This document shows positions 36,365 through 48,870 of a DNA stretch of 64,000 nt, one piece after another. How positions within the stretch are numbered: position 1 is the stretch's first letter; each line of letters opens with the position of its first letter. The notes beneath the pieces were generated by a model, which worked only from the letters and a program-made list of their open reading frames with translations, ran no database searches and was not told the origin of the DNA. A program made the position numbers and the translations under genes. The stretch comes from Cucumis sativus (Eukaryota > Streptophyta > Magnoliopsida > Cucurbitales > Cucurbitaceae): assembly GCF_000004075.3 (NCBI RefSeq), contig NC_026660.2:21207498-21271497 (forward strand). Direction: 5' to 3'.

Positions 36365-39300
36365 TTACAAGAACATGGACAATTCAGGAGCAGGAATGAA
36401 GCATAACATACTTTCACCAAACAAATCTAACATGGATGTTAACAACTTTCCAGATTTAAGATCCTCCTTCCAGACTTGAGATAAGACAGCTGACCTTTTA
36501 AGAATTTGATCATCATACTTGCCTTTCCTACTATTGCTGCCTGGAATGGTTTCGTTTTGCAATGGTTGAGAAGATGTCGGCAAAATCAGACTGGAATTGC
36601 TGGAAGAAGCGGGATTAACTGCTCCTTCCATGTGTGATGCAGATGAATTAGTTGGCATGACACCCATTGGACTATCCATTACCATCTTCTTAAGGGGAGG
36701 CTGCCCTTCTAAGTGGTCGGCATTTTCCTTGCGTTTGTCTAAGATTACACATGCAAAACAAAAAGATCAATGTAAATGTGAAATCTTTAAATAATGTGTA
36801 CTTACTCAAGAACTATAAAGTTCCAAAAAATTTAAGATATAAAGGATTTGCCAAAAAATCACTCTTTTACTAGGGAAATTTGGTCAGCTACACAAGCAAC
36901 AATTAGGACATATATCAAGTATTTACATTTTAGTTCCCCTAATGGCAAGAATTTCTGTTTCATTCTTTCACCGTTTCACTAATCATATATTTCACAGCAT
37001 ATTAATGAGGACGGATCTATATTGGCATAAAACTCAAAACTAAAAATCCCAGACAGAGGTAGAGCTAAAAATTTACAAGTCCTAGGAATAAAAAATTTCA
37101 GCTTAGTGAAAACCAGAGCAGAAGTTGATAGTCTTTTTGCATCTTGTACTTTGATTTAAATAAAGTTGCAAGATCTTACTCAGAAATGTGGTGGTGATAA
37201 CTCTCGCATTCGTCCGCAAGATAGAACCCGCAGGCATACTAGGCAAAGGAGGAAAAATCTTGACATGATCATAAATGCATTGACCAACCGCACGCTGGAA
37301 AACATATCATGTCAAAAATCCCATTCCATCAGTTTCCACATAATACTCTGGTAATAAAGTTGCACAAGATCTTAATAGAAAGAACTCACCAGCAAGGCTC
37401 CATAAACGCGCCAGGCTTCATGCCGCTTCATCTCATTCTTTTGATTAGCAAGAAGCATTTCAGGTTCCAAAAGCCCCAGATATGGCTCAAGATTTGGAAG
37501 TATAAGGAGGTGAACCTGTAAAATATTGATCCTATACAAACTGAGAGGTCTGCGATGATTACAAAAATATACCAATGACAAGACAAATAAAAAATAACTA
37601 TGAAATCAAAAGGCCTTTTGACTTTTGATACTTTATTGAAATTTCAAATGAAGTTGAGCGGACATCATAATTCTTATCTTAGAACATTTATTTTCAATGT
37701 GATGATAATATAAAGGCCAAGTACTTTATAAAATACAGCTCTATTTTGTTGCGAAAAAGCAAAAGATGTTTAAATTAAAGGTAGTTGCGGCAGCCAAATG
37801 GTGTGGGTGAGATGAAAAGAAATGTCAACATTTGATCATATAAACCTTGATATAATGTTAGAAAACCAAACATTTGGATGGGAGAAACAAGTAGAAAGCC
37901 AAAAGGAACATTTTTAAAGGAACACCGTTTGTATACCAAGGATGAAATTTATTGACCTGCATATTCAATTCGGATAAATCAGCACATTATTCTCACACAT
38001 CGCTTACATTCAACCTGATTTGGTATGTTATAATGGAAATCATAGGCAACTTTCTTAAGATCTCTTCCCTTCTTTCTTCCGTTTTATTGCTTTGCATAAA
38101 TTTTTACACAAACATGTTGGTTTTCTTTCTGCACAATCATTTTCCTTTTGGCTTGCTTCTGCAATCTAGCAATCTTCAACTCCCTAGACTAATTAAAGAA
38201 GCGTGTGAAAAGAGCATACCACATTCATCCCCAAGGCTGCTAATCCTTGAATTGCACCATAATGTTGAGTCAAAGCCCGTTTGGGGTCTAAAAATGCATT
38301 GAGAAGAGTTTTTGTGAGCTTTGTCTGAAGAGTGTTGTAAACATGACCAAACCTGCAAAACATTGAAAGGGCAATCTTACAGAAAAAGATTCAACAGCAC
38401 AACCTCTCAAAGAAATGGGGATTTAGCCTAACAGTTCTTCTCTTTAATTAAAAGAACCTACTTTTACTGAGAACAAATGAAACAATACAAAATAAATAAA
38501 TACATACATATATATATATATAACAATAATAAATAAATAAGAGAAACGCCCACACCCCCAAGTAGTTGTATAAAAACAGTCCATTCCAAAAGCTCTTCTC
38601 AAGATCTCTCAATTTACCTAAAAACTCTCCAATTTCGCTCTAACCACATTCCCAAAGAAAAGCAAGGAAAGCACAATGCCACAGAATGCGCCCCCTTATC
38701 CTAGGGCTAGGGTTTGGAGGTGCAGCTCCTCCAGCCTAGTCCAGTAGATTTAATAAATACAGAATATTAGTAACATTTGTCTACAGAGAATTGTAAAATA
38801 TTTTTTTTTTTGGAAAGGAAACATATTTTTTTAATATATTTTGATGATAATGATACAAAGTTTACTATCAATTATGAGATACATTTGGGTACAAGTTTAA
38901 GGACCTCACAAGTCTGAAGGAATTAGAACTTGAAATTATCGAGCAAATCTAAGCTAAAGAGAGAAAAACATTCCAATTAAGGCAAATTTCTTGGATTGAG
39001 TAGGCAGTGTAAAGCTTTGAGAGTGAACACCAAGATGAGGCAAGGAGACGCAATGAATCGAAGCAAGCTGCTCAGTCGCAAGGCTTGTCGTCGAAGACTC
39101 TTTGATTCCATTCAAACCAGATTTCAGATAGTAATGCTTTTGCTGCGTTTGACCATAGATTTTTGCTTTGGAGGTAATTGTGGCCTGTTTACAATTTGTA
39201 AAACACTTTCCTTAAAAGATGAGGGAAAGACCGAATACACTTGGAAGATGGAGAAGATCTTCCGACAGCACTTAACTGAAAAGGGGCAGTCAAATGAAAG

Positions 39301-42300
39301 GTGTTGTAAATCTTCTCCATTTGCAAGACAAAAGGGCAGATGGACGGAGAAATTGATATGCCTTGAAGCTTGGACTGAAGTGTTGCCGAGCAACCTAGAG
39401 TGCCAAAGATCATAATCCATATCAGGATATTCACGTGCTTAGGCTCTTAATCTTCCACAGTGCTTCAAATGTAGTCTTCTCCATACAGTCAGCGCAATTA
39501 AGTATTTTGATAAAGAATTAACCGTGTACTTGCCTGAAGGATCTAAAGACCAAGATCTAGAGTCTGCGTTTTGGGATGGTGATTTGCCATGGAGTCATGT
39601 CAAAATATTTTGAAAGCTCGAAATTTCCTCCTCTTTTAAGGGCTTGGCAAAAATAGAGACTCCACGCTGAGGTTGTTGGTACCAATGGTCATGAATACTA
39701 TTGTTTGTGTTACTAGCAATGCGGTAAAAATCTGGAAAATAAACTTTGAGTGGCCGGTCCATGCACCAAGGAGTACCCAAAAAGCTATGTTCCTTCCATC
39801 ATCTAATTTAAATGTAGCGAGATGGTTGTGTTGATTTTATGGAATTAATCTATATTTCATTCATTATTTAGTAGAGATACAAGCCTATATATTAGAGAAA
39901 TACACTTAAGGAAATAATATCTCCAGAATAATATCTCCTAAGAATAATCTAATTATATTAATACCCTCCCTCAAACTCAAGGTTGAAATCACAAACTTGA
40001 GTTTGCTAAGAACTAAGAAAAGAAACAATATATCTAGAATAGAAGAAAAAACCCGAAGAACAAACACACAAAGAACTTCTAGGTTAAAACAAACCCACGA
40101 AAAACTTCTGGGGTAGAAACATAGATCCTCGTATAGAGATCTATAACATAACCTAGGAAGAACGAAACAAGAACTTCGGGGGGCAAAATGAAAGAGCAAA
40201 ACTGAAGCAAAGTAGAATCAAAGCTGGACGAAAACAGGGTCGGAATTGGACAGAAGTGTTTTGTCGGATCAGAATGGAACCGAACGAACTAAACTAGAGC
40301 AAGTCAGAATCAGATTAAACGGGAAATCTGGGGCGAACAGAACGGAAACTGAACTGAATGGAGCAGAGAGGATTAGCGGATCTGAACAAAAACAGAAACG
40401 AGGCGTCGTTGGATCTGGGCTTCGATCTAAACTTTGAAGGCAGACATGAAGGATGGGTCTGAACGAAATTAGACAGATCTGGAACAGATTGGAGGCAGAC
40501 GCGAGGATCTGAGGACATGGGGTTTCATGGTTTTGTTGGGACAGCGTAAGGAGATGGAGCAACGGCAACGAAACGCAGCGGCAATCGGAGCTTCTTGGAC
40601 GACGGACAAAACCGAAACTCTTCGACTGGGCGTTCGGCTTCAACTGACAGAGGTTCAATCGGCTGCTTGGCTAACAGAAAAACAAGAGATCGGACGAAGA
40701 ACTATGAAGGAGATGGCCGCCGCGGACGCTAGTGAAAAACGAATGGGGTTTCTGGGGTTTGGATGGTGGCAGATTTGAACAGCAATGAGTGGCAAAGGGA
40801 AGGTGCAACGACAACGGCGGATTTGCAGATCTAAGGGGCGGCTTCGGCTAATGGGAGATGATTCTACCTCCGTTGATGAATGATCAACGGAGGCAGAGAT
40901 CAAACGGGATGTGGAGGCTAGAATTCAATAAGGCGAAAACCCTAGAGCTCTCATACCATGTTGATTTTATGGAATTAATCTATATTTCATTCATTATTTA
41001 GTAGAGATACAAGCCTATATATTAGAGAAATACACTTAAGGAAATAATATCAAATAATATCTCCAGAATAATATCTCCTAAGAATAATCTAATTATATTA
41101 ATAGGTTGAACTTGTTCCATGTTTTTTAAATGCTTATCCAGAGGCTTTGGAGACTATAGCCAAATTTTCCAGAGGTATGCCACTGGAATCTGTCAAACCC
41201 CGTCGAGGCTTCTTACTTTGTAAAATAAAATTCATAAACAGTTTGATCTATTCAATTTAAGAATGAGATCGAGAAGGAGAATTGCAAATACTGCAAGTGA
41301 TAAAAAAGAAGCAAAACAATACAATACATGATTCATTCTTGTTGGTATTCTACATCATGCATGCACTTCTAAAACAATGCAAGAAGCCAGACCCTAATGC
41401 TAATGGCCATACCCAAAACTGATAAGCATTAAATTAAGCAGCATCAGGATAAATAAATCTCACCTTTTACAGATTAAAGCAACCACTTTTGCCGTGAAGT
41501 CTCTAAGTTCCCAGTGGTTGTCTGAAAACCTATTCCCCAACCTTTTTGCAACTAGGCAGGTTACAACAGATGGCATCATTTGGTGTAGCTGAAAAAAAAA
41601 ACAAAGCACCTGTCTCAGAGACGGATTGAATACTTTTTACACAAAGCACCAAGCAAAACCACAATACCATCCTTTTTGTTGCCTCAAAACATGGCAGATT
41701 CACAATATAAAAATGAATGCAGACTAAATATCCTTTGTACAAGTTGAGTAATAATGAGAAGCCACGTTGATCTTTAATAGAGATAAATGGAGGGCAACTA
41801 TTCACAGGGCCAAATAGAAGGAATTGGGGATACCCATCAGCCTGTGTTTGTAATCAACTTTAAATATTTTCTTCGCAAGCCATGTTTCTGGCAGACAAGT
41901 TATGAGTCCTGCTTTTTCGTTTTTGAATACAAAAGAAACCTTTTGTTGCAATAAATGTTACAAATAGACTAAAGTAAGCTTAGTTCAATGGTAGCATGCA
42001 CACTCCCTTGAGATCGGAGGTTTGATCTCTCATCCCTTCTATTGATGTACTCAGAAAACAAAAAATAAAGTAATAAAATAAGGCTAAATTACAAAAAACA
42101 CTCCTGAACTTTACTTTGTACTTTATTTGGAAATACTCATGAATTTCCAAAAGTTTCGATTATACCTTAAACCTTACAAAAGAAAGTTAAAAGATAACTT
42201 CACTGTTGGATGAAAACTGTTAGTACCTCATCTCAAGAATACCTGTAAAGTTACACAAGTTGCATTAATACCTTTTAACTCTTCAAAAAAGTGTTACTAC

Positions 42301-45300
42301 CATTAGTATAACCCAATTATTTGAAGTATCTTAGGTTGGGAAAGAAAAATTTTGAAAAAAACCCATATAGATACCCTCATTTTTTTTTTCATGTAGATAT
42401 TCTCATCCTCTTTTCATTTGTCCAATTCCTACATGAACTTTCTCAGCAACTACAAAGAACCCAAAATTTCAAGTTAAAGAATGTAAGCCCACAAATCACA
42501 CAAAAGTCCCAATATCAAAATCTCTCTCAAAACTCGGCAAAATAATGAATTGCCAAATACAAATATGATCGACAAAGAAATATCAACTTCGATCATGGAA
42601 AACTTTCTAAACTAATTTGAACTTTAAAAAACATTAACAAAGATTTTAAAGCAACAAATTTGGCAATGCACGTGTTTTCTTTCTTTTTCCTCCCATTACA
42701 TTATCCTAAAAAATATGATTCAAATTTTCAAAGTTTCTTTTTGTGTATAAACTCAAACGATGTATTGAGACAAACTCAACTACTAAAGTACAACCTTGTT
42801 AAAATATTGAAGTCCTAAGGTCCCTTGGTGATTCCATTATTGCTTTTCTTTTTGTTACCACTATACCTTAATTGAAGAAGTAGCTTTAGAGATTGAAGAA
42901 CGAAGGAAGGTGGAGTAATAGGGTATTGAAGAAGAGAGGGAAAAAATGAGGAAAAATAGGGAACTGTTAGGTCATAAATTAGAGCACTTGAGAAGGAGGA
43001 AATGGAGTAAGATGATGGGATGTCAATAAACGGCTTTTGTCGATATACTAATGGTAATGGCATTTTTATCTTTTTATTATTTTTTTAAAAGATTGAGGGA
43101 TAAGGCAACTTTTGAAAGTTCACGAGTATTTTTAAAGCAAGGCACTAATGGCCTCTACCCATATACTAAAGGTTATACTTCAATTCTTTTGAAAGTTTAA
43201 GGGTATTATTGAAACTATTAAAAATTCATTGGTATTTTTTATAATTCAGCCATAAAATAAAATAAAAATCTATAAATACACCCTAGAAACCATACAGAAA
43301 AACGCAGCCCAATTTGTGTTTATGAAAAAGGTCATAATTAACAATATGAGTTACACTGAGCGAAAGCCCAGAACCATGGAGGACAAGGCAGGGCAAGATT
43401 ATGGCAGAGACCTAGCTACTATAGAACACCAATGAGTTGTCAGAATACTACTAGGGCTAGACATTCATGAACCTTAACACATACATTGAATTCAACTCAC
43501 ATAAGGTTCTATGTGGATGTGAGGATTCTGAAGAAGACTCCAGACAACACGCATTAAAGCAAAAAGAAGGGAATAATCACCAAGTCCACGTGCAACCTGT
43601 CATGTGAGAACAACAAACAAACTAAAATAGAAATCATAACATTTAATGCTATCTTTAGATCTTGTATGGTCAAACATGTATACCTCGTCAGCTATAAAGC
43701 ATGTAAAATAAGGAACCAATGGGTGAAGTCCTGAGTCCGTAGCTAAACTCACTAGTGCCTTCTTAAATAGAATTGAGCTTGACCTACTAACAACAAGCTC
43801 CGTGATTTTGTCAAAATATAGCTGCAAATGATGTAATGAAAACATGGAAATTAGCTATTAATTTAACTTTAACAAAATTATATAACCAAATAACAAGTCA
43901 ATTACCTGTAGCTCCTTGGACAGAATATGCTTAACTGGCAATTTAATGTCAACAGGCAGCCCACCCATTTGTTCATTACTTTTGGCATCAGAAGGAGGTA
44001 AAATTACTGTAGATAGGAAAGATGAGACAGAGGTCACTAAACAACTTAGGTTACTACAAGTGGGAAAAAGACAAAAAAAGTAAAAGAAATAATTTTTTTT
44101 ATGAGAAATCACAATTGAGAAAAAATGAAAAGAATACAAGGGCATAAAAAAAACCAGCCCACAAAAAACACCCCAACTAAAGGAAGGGGAACCGACTGAG
44201 AAGGATATCATGTCCTATGGAAAAATTACAAAAGGACTTCGAAATTGAAGCCCAAAGGGGCACATGAAATCTAATAAAAGATTAAACTATCCCTTTCCCT
44301 ACCACGAAACACACAATCGCTCCTCTCCCCACAAATGTCCCCTAAACCCTAAACCCCAGTGATCCATAAAAAAACCCCTTTCTCTAAAAAGCGGATGGAG
44401 GAGGAACTCCTCGATTGTTGTACAAACCCCTCTAAGACCAACATGGCTCAGGCCAAACTCCATGAAGCGCGCGCATAATGGCAATCCCAAAAAAGGTGAT
44501 CAAGATCTTCCTCCGCCCTCCAACAAAGCAAGCAGCAAAAAGGCCCAACAAAAGAAGATCATCTCCTCAAAAGCCTATCCACAGTGTTAACCCAACCCAA
44601 CACTTGCCAGGTGAAGAACCCAACTTTTATAGGAACCTTGGTCCTCCAAACCACATTAAAAATAGACTTCCTAGAGGAAATCTTACTGTTTGGAAATGTT
44701 AAAAAAAACATTACAGGCTTTGAACATTAGCAAAATCCTCCATAACTAACAAAGCAAAAACTCTTGCTGCACAGTTGCACTTAGATCACACAAATGATAC
44801 AACATTTGCAAAAAATGTCAGACAAAAGATCATAAAACCGTAAGGCTTAAACCAATTCTTAGAGCAGCTAAACTTATAATTTAACAGATTGAGCTGGCAA
44901 AAGATATTCTCCTCCGTTATTGGCCTGAGCCTGAGGACCATGAGAAGCTGTTATAATGAGGCAAAACTAAACATTTATCTCCCACTGTTATTATTATTAT
45001 TATTATTATTCCTCCTTTTGCTACTTCATTTTGGTAACTGCAGCAGTTTTTCATTTGGGCCCCTGAAATTTATCAGCCTTGATGAAATGTTTACTTTCCA
45101 ACCGACAAACATACGAAAACATCTGCGACACTGCTAGCATGTAATTACTTAAATATCAGTCATTAACATTTTTGGGTATCCAAATAAAACTATCTGCCTG
45201 GCTTGTGAAACAATCAATACTTTAGTCAGATTTGTGACAAACCTTCTACAGGAGCATTTTCAGGTATTGCAGGCTGTACACCTTCGATTGCTAGCCAATG

Positions 45301-47353
45301 GCAAAACACTGCTGTATCAAAAGGAGCTTTTGGCAGTGGAGCATCAATGATCTACAAGTAAAACACACATTTACATTCATTTAAAGACACTGCCAAGAAT
45401 GGGACAGCAAGAATGATGAAAAAGTCACGTACGTCTTTAAATTCCAGATCCTTGTCTTCAAGGTAAAACAGATCCCGATGTCCAATGGCTCTTTTAAATC
45501 GCAAGGGACCTCCAGAAGCAAAACCATACATTGGCTGCCACATCAATATTAAAAAGGAGAATCAACAGTGTTCCTTTTATTAGAAACTGACAAAAAGGAA
45601 AAAGGGTATATTGAGTCACTGCAGAAAGAGCATTAAGATAATGAACGCATGGTACCTGATGATTGATGAATTAAGCACATTATAGTCTCAAATCTACCAG
45701 ATAATTTTATACGTGGAAGTGATAAAATAGCACCAGAAAACCATGAATAAATTGCTTTCAACCTTGCAAATCAAACGTACAACATTTGTCCTTTCGGTGT
45801 AATACCAATTTAGGGATTTTCAAGTGACGTAATCATTTTGATAGCCACTGTCCAAAATGATGCACCAGGCACCAAAGATGGGATGTAACAAAAGGAAGTT
45901 CAATGATCCAAATTCAAATCGTCTCAAATAATGAATAATGGAACTCATGGCTTCCTTACCTTGGTCCTCACTTGTCAGAATTGACAAGCAAAGTTTATGC
46001 ATCACTTCCAAATTAAGATACATGTAAAGATTCATTTGCACACATAGAAAAAGTACCTGTCAAACGCTTGCAAATTTAAAACATGTAATATGGGAGCTAT
46101 AACCACAAGTATCGTACTTACCTCAACATTTCTTAGGTTCAGTGCACCATCAACATCATTCGCTGTCAACGTAGTTCTCTTTGAGTGACGCATGCATTTG
46201 ATGGCCTCCTAAATTTTGAGTATGAGAAAAATTTAGCTTCTCCATCATTTCATCTTCTACAAGGTGAGGCTACTGCATTATGCTTACAAATACTATAGTA
46301 CCTTAACATAGAACCATTAGAACAAAGATGCATGACCTCTTATTCAGTTTAGGCCATTTAGTTGTTCATTACCTACACTGGCAATAGACTCATGAATTTC
46401 AACAACCAAGGGTTTCAAAGACATTAAAGAAGCACAAACACTTTAGTTTGGCTAGTGTGTTAATATTCGACACATGTAAGGCACTTGGACACTCCGACAC
46501 TTGTTGGACACCTATCAAACCATTTGTAGTGTAATAAATGTGTTTTGATAATGACACTAATAGTACAAAGTCAAAATAGAACCAACATTTGTTAGACATG
46601 AATTAAACAGTTTTTACACATACTAAGTAGACACATATATGAAAAAAATGATAGTGGAATACATAAAACTAACTTTTTATGTGTTTATGATATAAATGCA
46701 TAAACTCATTAACTTTAAATTTTGCTCTTGTTTAAAAATAATATTTACTTTTAAAAATGTATGTCTTAGTAAATGTGTCTTTGTTGTGTCTGTATCCTTG
46801 TGTCACTGTGTCCGTGTTGTATCCATGTCTTGTATATATATTTGTGCTTCTTAGATCACTGACTCACTACCGATCACCCAATTTTTCATTTTGACATAGA
46901 GGTGCCAAACCTCGATTTTAATTTTTTTTTATTTTCTTTCTTCATTTTAACTTAGGAATAATTGTTAAGCAGCACCAGCGCCTACAAGAATTATACGCCA
47001 GTTCCTTCATATAAACAGTTTTTCCTCTCCCCTTGATAAAAACAAGTACAACCTAAAAATACTTTGCTTGAGCCAAACACATACCATAAGTGATAAGACA
47101 GTTCAACCAAGAAAAATTAATGAAATTCAATGATTCATGAAGCAAGGAAGGATGAACACTGTGATCAAGTTTAATCATAAACAAAAGCCCCATGCCACAA
47201 TAATTTAAGCATAAACAAGAGAATCACCTGCATGATCTCCCGCAGACGATATTCAACATCGGGAGCAATATCCAAAGCAACATCTGAGGACAAGTTATTG
47301 ATCCCAATACATTGCGCAATGACCTCAATATTTTCTTTAGGTATAATACTCAT
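36365..47353 (-). CDS. TAF6: TFIID subunit TAF6, 12 exons
   Basis: Exons, 5' to 3': 47353-47228, 46208-46122, 45534-45433, 45351-45243, 44006-43906, 43821-43684, 43596-43501, 41588-41464, 38352-38220, 37515-37390, 37294-37180, 36738-36365. The sum is 1632 nt, giving 543 aa with no internal stop. Residues about 1-70 are the TAF6 histone fold ([14 protein letters not shown], then [20 protein letters not shown]). It is followed by [20 protein letters not shown], then the HEAT-type TAF6C region ([90 protein letters not shown]). The C-terminus is [14 protein letters not shown] and [12 protein letters not shown]6 pairs with TAF9 in TFIID for RNA polymerase II initiation in the nucleus. Introns 1, 4, 7 and 8 are swollen by repeats; intron 8 is 3.1 kb. 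Confidence 0.95.
39130..39420 (-). pseudogene. LINE reverse-transcriptase zinc-binding (zf-RVT) fragment
   Basis: Minus-strand translation gives [13 protein letters not shown], then [18 protein letters not shown] and CCRKIFSIF. This is the spaced Cys/His pattern of the zf-RVT domain at the C-terminus of plant non-LTR retrotransposon polyproteins, with expected cysteines already lost. No adjacent reverse transcriptase core is present. It sits in TAF6 intron 8, in the same orientation as the gene. Confidence 0.6.
39829..41103 (-). mobile_element. Non-autonomous LTR retrotransposon in TAF6 intron 8
   Basis: LTRs at 39829-39963 and 40959-41103 are nearly identical except for a 10-bp insertion near 41052. 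The element is bounded by a perfect 5-bp target-site duplication ggttg (39824-39828 and 41104-41108). Read on the minus strand, the LTR at 40959-41103 is followed at once by TGGTATGAGAGC (40958-40947), one base off the tRNA-Met primer site. A polypurine tract GAGTTTGAGGGAGGG (39978-39964) abuts the other LTR. The interior of about 1 kb is unusually GC-rich for the region and has no gag or pol, so it is a TRIM/LARD-like element mobilised in trans. Confidence 0.93.
41965..42060 (+). repeat. tRNA-derived SINE-like sequence
   Basis: The A-box-like cttagttcaatggtagc and, about 30 bp on, the B-box-like ggaggtttgatctctc have the spacing of a tRNA-type polymerase III promoter, followed by an A-rich tail. 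Located in TAF6 intron 7. It is too diverged to fold as a tRNA. Confidence 0.45.
42075..43262. mobile_element. Long inverted-repeat element in TAF6 intron 7
   Basis: The left end (ggctaaattacaaaaaacac, then tgaactttac and ccaaaagtttcgattatacc) is mirrored by the right end read in reverse (ggctgaattataaaaaatac, then tttcaataataccc and aaactttcaaaag). No transposase is seen. A related pair of ends brackets 55593-56520 in the TBL gene. Class is uncertain: a MULE-like or fold-back non-autonomous element. Confidence 0.5.
44299..44700 (-). pseudogene. LINE zf-RVT fragment in TAF6 intron 4
   Basis: Minus-strand frame: [20 protein letters not shown], then [11 protein letters not shown], a stop, and [20 protein letters not shown]. 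This is the plant LINE zf-RVT signature (FxW, then CxxxEE-LxHLFxxC). One in-frame stop shows it is inactive. It is a different copy from the one at 39130-39420. Confidence 0.75.
44988..45010. repeat. (TTA)n microsatellite
   Basis: About seven perfect TTA units in TAF6 intron 4. Confidence 0.9.
46424..46853. repeat. Dispersed 'ggacac' repeat, copy 2, in TAF6 intron 1
   Basis: Ends are short inverted repeats (aagaagcacaaa on the left, tttgtgcttctta on the right). The arms are rich in gacac/gtgtc words that can pair. It shares motifs with 6040-6360. Probably a non-autonomous DNA transposon. Confidence 0.5.
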
Positions 47354-47889
47354 TTTATTTCTTCAATATCTCATGTACTGAGCCCGAAATAACCACATAC
47401 GTCCTAAGATGTAAAAAAATACACAATATTAATCGAAGAAGGAGGAGGAGGCGGGAAAATCTTCTTAAGCTTACCCTAAACCAAGAAGGCTACATATGTT
47501 TTCTTAAGCAAAACAGGCATATGAAGGCAAATTACAAAAAGCAATGAAAGTAGATTGTAAAAATGAAGAAAAAAGTAGAATCAGCAGAGAGAAGTAGGCA
47601 TGAAAATTGAATCTAGAATGAGGAAGCGAGATTTCAAAGAGCGAAGAGCTTACGAATAGAATGTTGAGTGAGTGAGAGTGCAGGAGCGTAAGCAGAGCAG
47701 GAATTTTGAAGGTTTGACAATTTATATGAAGAACCCGAAGGATGGAGTGGACGATCCGAGTCTTTTCGCGGTGTACATAATATAGAAGGAAAAGAGACCC
47801 GAATGATATGGATAACCAACCCGTTTTCGAATACCAACGGGTTCTTTATCAGAAGTAAAAGAATCAAAAGATTCCTGAAATTAATCTAA

Positions 47890-48044
47890 TAGCTATCTAA
47901 TCAAGAGGACGCACCTGGGCAGTGCAAGGGAAAATGGCTCGAGCCGGAGGACTGCACCGCTCATGGCTCGGATCGAAGAAAGTCCTTTCGCTCGAGCCGT
48001 TCTCCCTTGTCCAATCGAGTTGCAACTTCTTTCTTAGATAGCTA
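47890..48044. repeat. 155-bp GC-rich imperfect fold-back
   Basis: The ends are perfect inverted repeats of 11 bp (tagctatctaa and ttagatagcta). Moving inward, gcaagggaaaatggctcgag pairs with ctcgagccgttctcccttgt. The apex lies near 47962. It stands out as GC-rich in AT-rich surroundings, about 540 bp upstream of the TAF6 ATG. Confidence 0.8.
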
Positions 48045-48710
48045 CATTTTATGAATGAATAAATAGTATATAGTGGTAAATTTAAAAAATAACAATATTA
48101 AAAATATATAGTATTCCTTTATATGTAATGTTTGTTTGTTACATTTTGAATATGAACTTTTTAATCAAGTCATTTTATAGATTAATTTGAATTTTTCTTG
48201 TTTGAAAAAGAAAACATATTACATTTTGTATATTAAGTAAATTGTTGTATAAATATATTTCTCCACGTTTCGTTCAGATAAGAATAAAACTTGGGGATTC
48301 AAATGACGCAATGCATCACAAGTATTACAGAATGTTTGTAGTGTCCCTAACCCTTGAACTCTCCAACGTAGGAGAGTCATAATGACGGGTGGGGACACGG
48401 CACCCAGCTCCACAAACTTTAATTTTCCATTCGAATCATTTCGAGAGAAACGTCTCTTTAAAAGATATTTTTAACTTCTTGTTTGGAATGTCTAGGTGTT
48501 TTCGATCAAATGATTAGACATTCAAATGTTGCCCTACTCGAGCTATCCACTTCCAAGACTTCCTACAATTTTGACCCACGCCTATTATGTTACTGTCCAC
48601 TTGCAAACATCTGACACCATAATGGTCCCAAAGTCAACAGGCTTAATACGACTCTCCACTCGTTGTGACCCAGGTAATTATAATGGGTAACAATTTAAAT
48701 AATAGCAAGT

Positions 48711-48870
48711 AAGTATATAACAACATTTTAAAAAAATTATAAATATAGTAAAGTTTATTTGTGATAGGCTTTTATCTTCAATTAGTAATAGACCAATATT
48801 TGTAACATGATTGGTTAATAATATATTTTACTATATTTACAATTTTTTTTAAAATGTTGTTATATATACT
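48711..48870. mobile_element. 160-bp MITE-like inverted repeat
   Basis: The left arm (tataacaacattttaaaaaa, then ataaatatagtaaa) is the near-perfect reverse complement of the right arm (ttttactatatttacaattt, then taaaatgttgttata). The core contains gtgataggc and agtaatagacc words. Similar words at 1975-2070 and 11720-11820 mark other family members. Confidence 0.7.

Noticed and set aside
38996-39415. 139-codon plus-strand frame
   Set aside because: It is the antisense of the LINE zf-RVT fragment in TAF6 intron 8.
40269-40658. 129-codon minus-strand frame
   Set aside because: Lies in the non-autonomous LTR element; Ser/Pro/Cys-rich with no gag or pol motifs, so not called as a gene.
41965-42060. 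Possible functional tRNA gene
   Set aside because: A- and B-box-like motifs are present, but no convincing cloverleaf or acceptor stem; treated as a SINE-like remnant.
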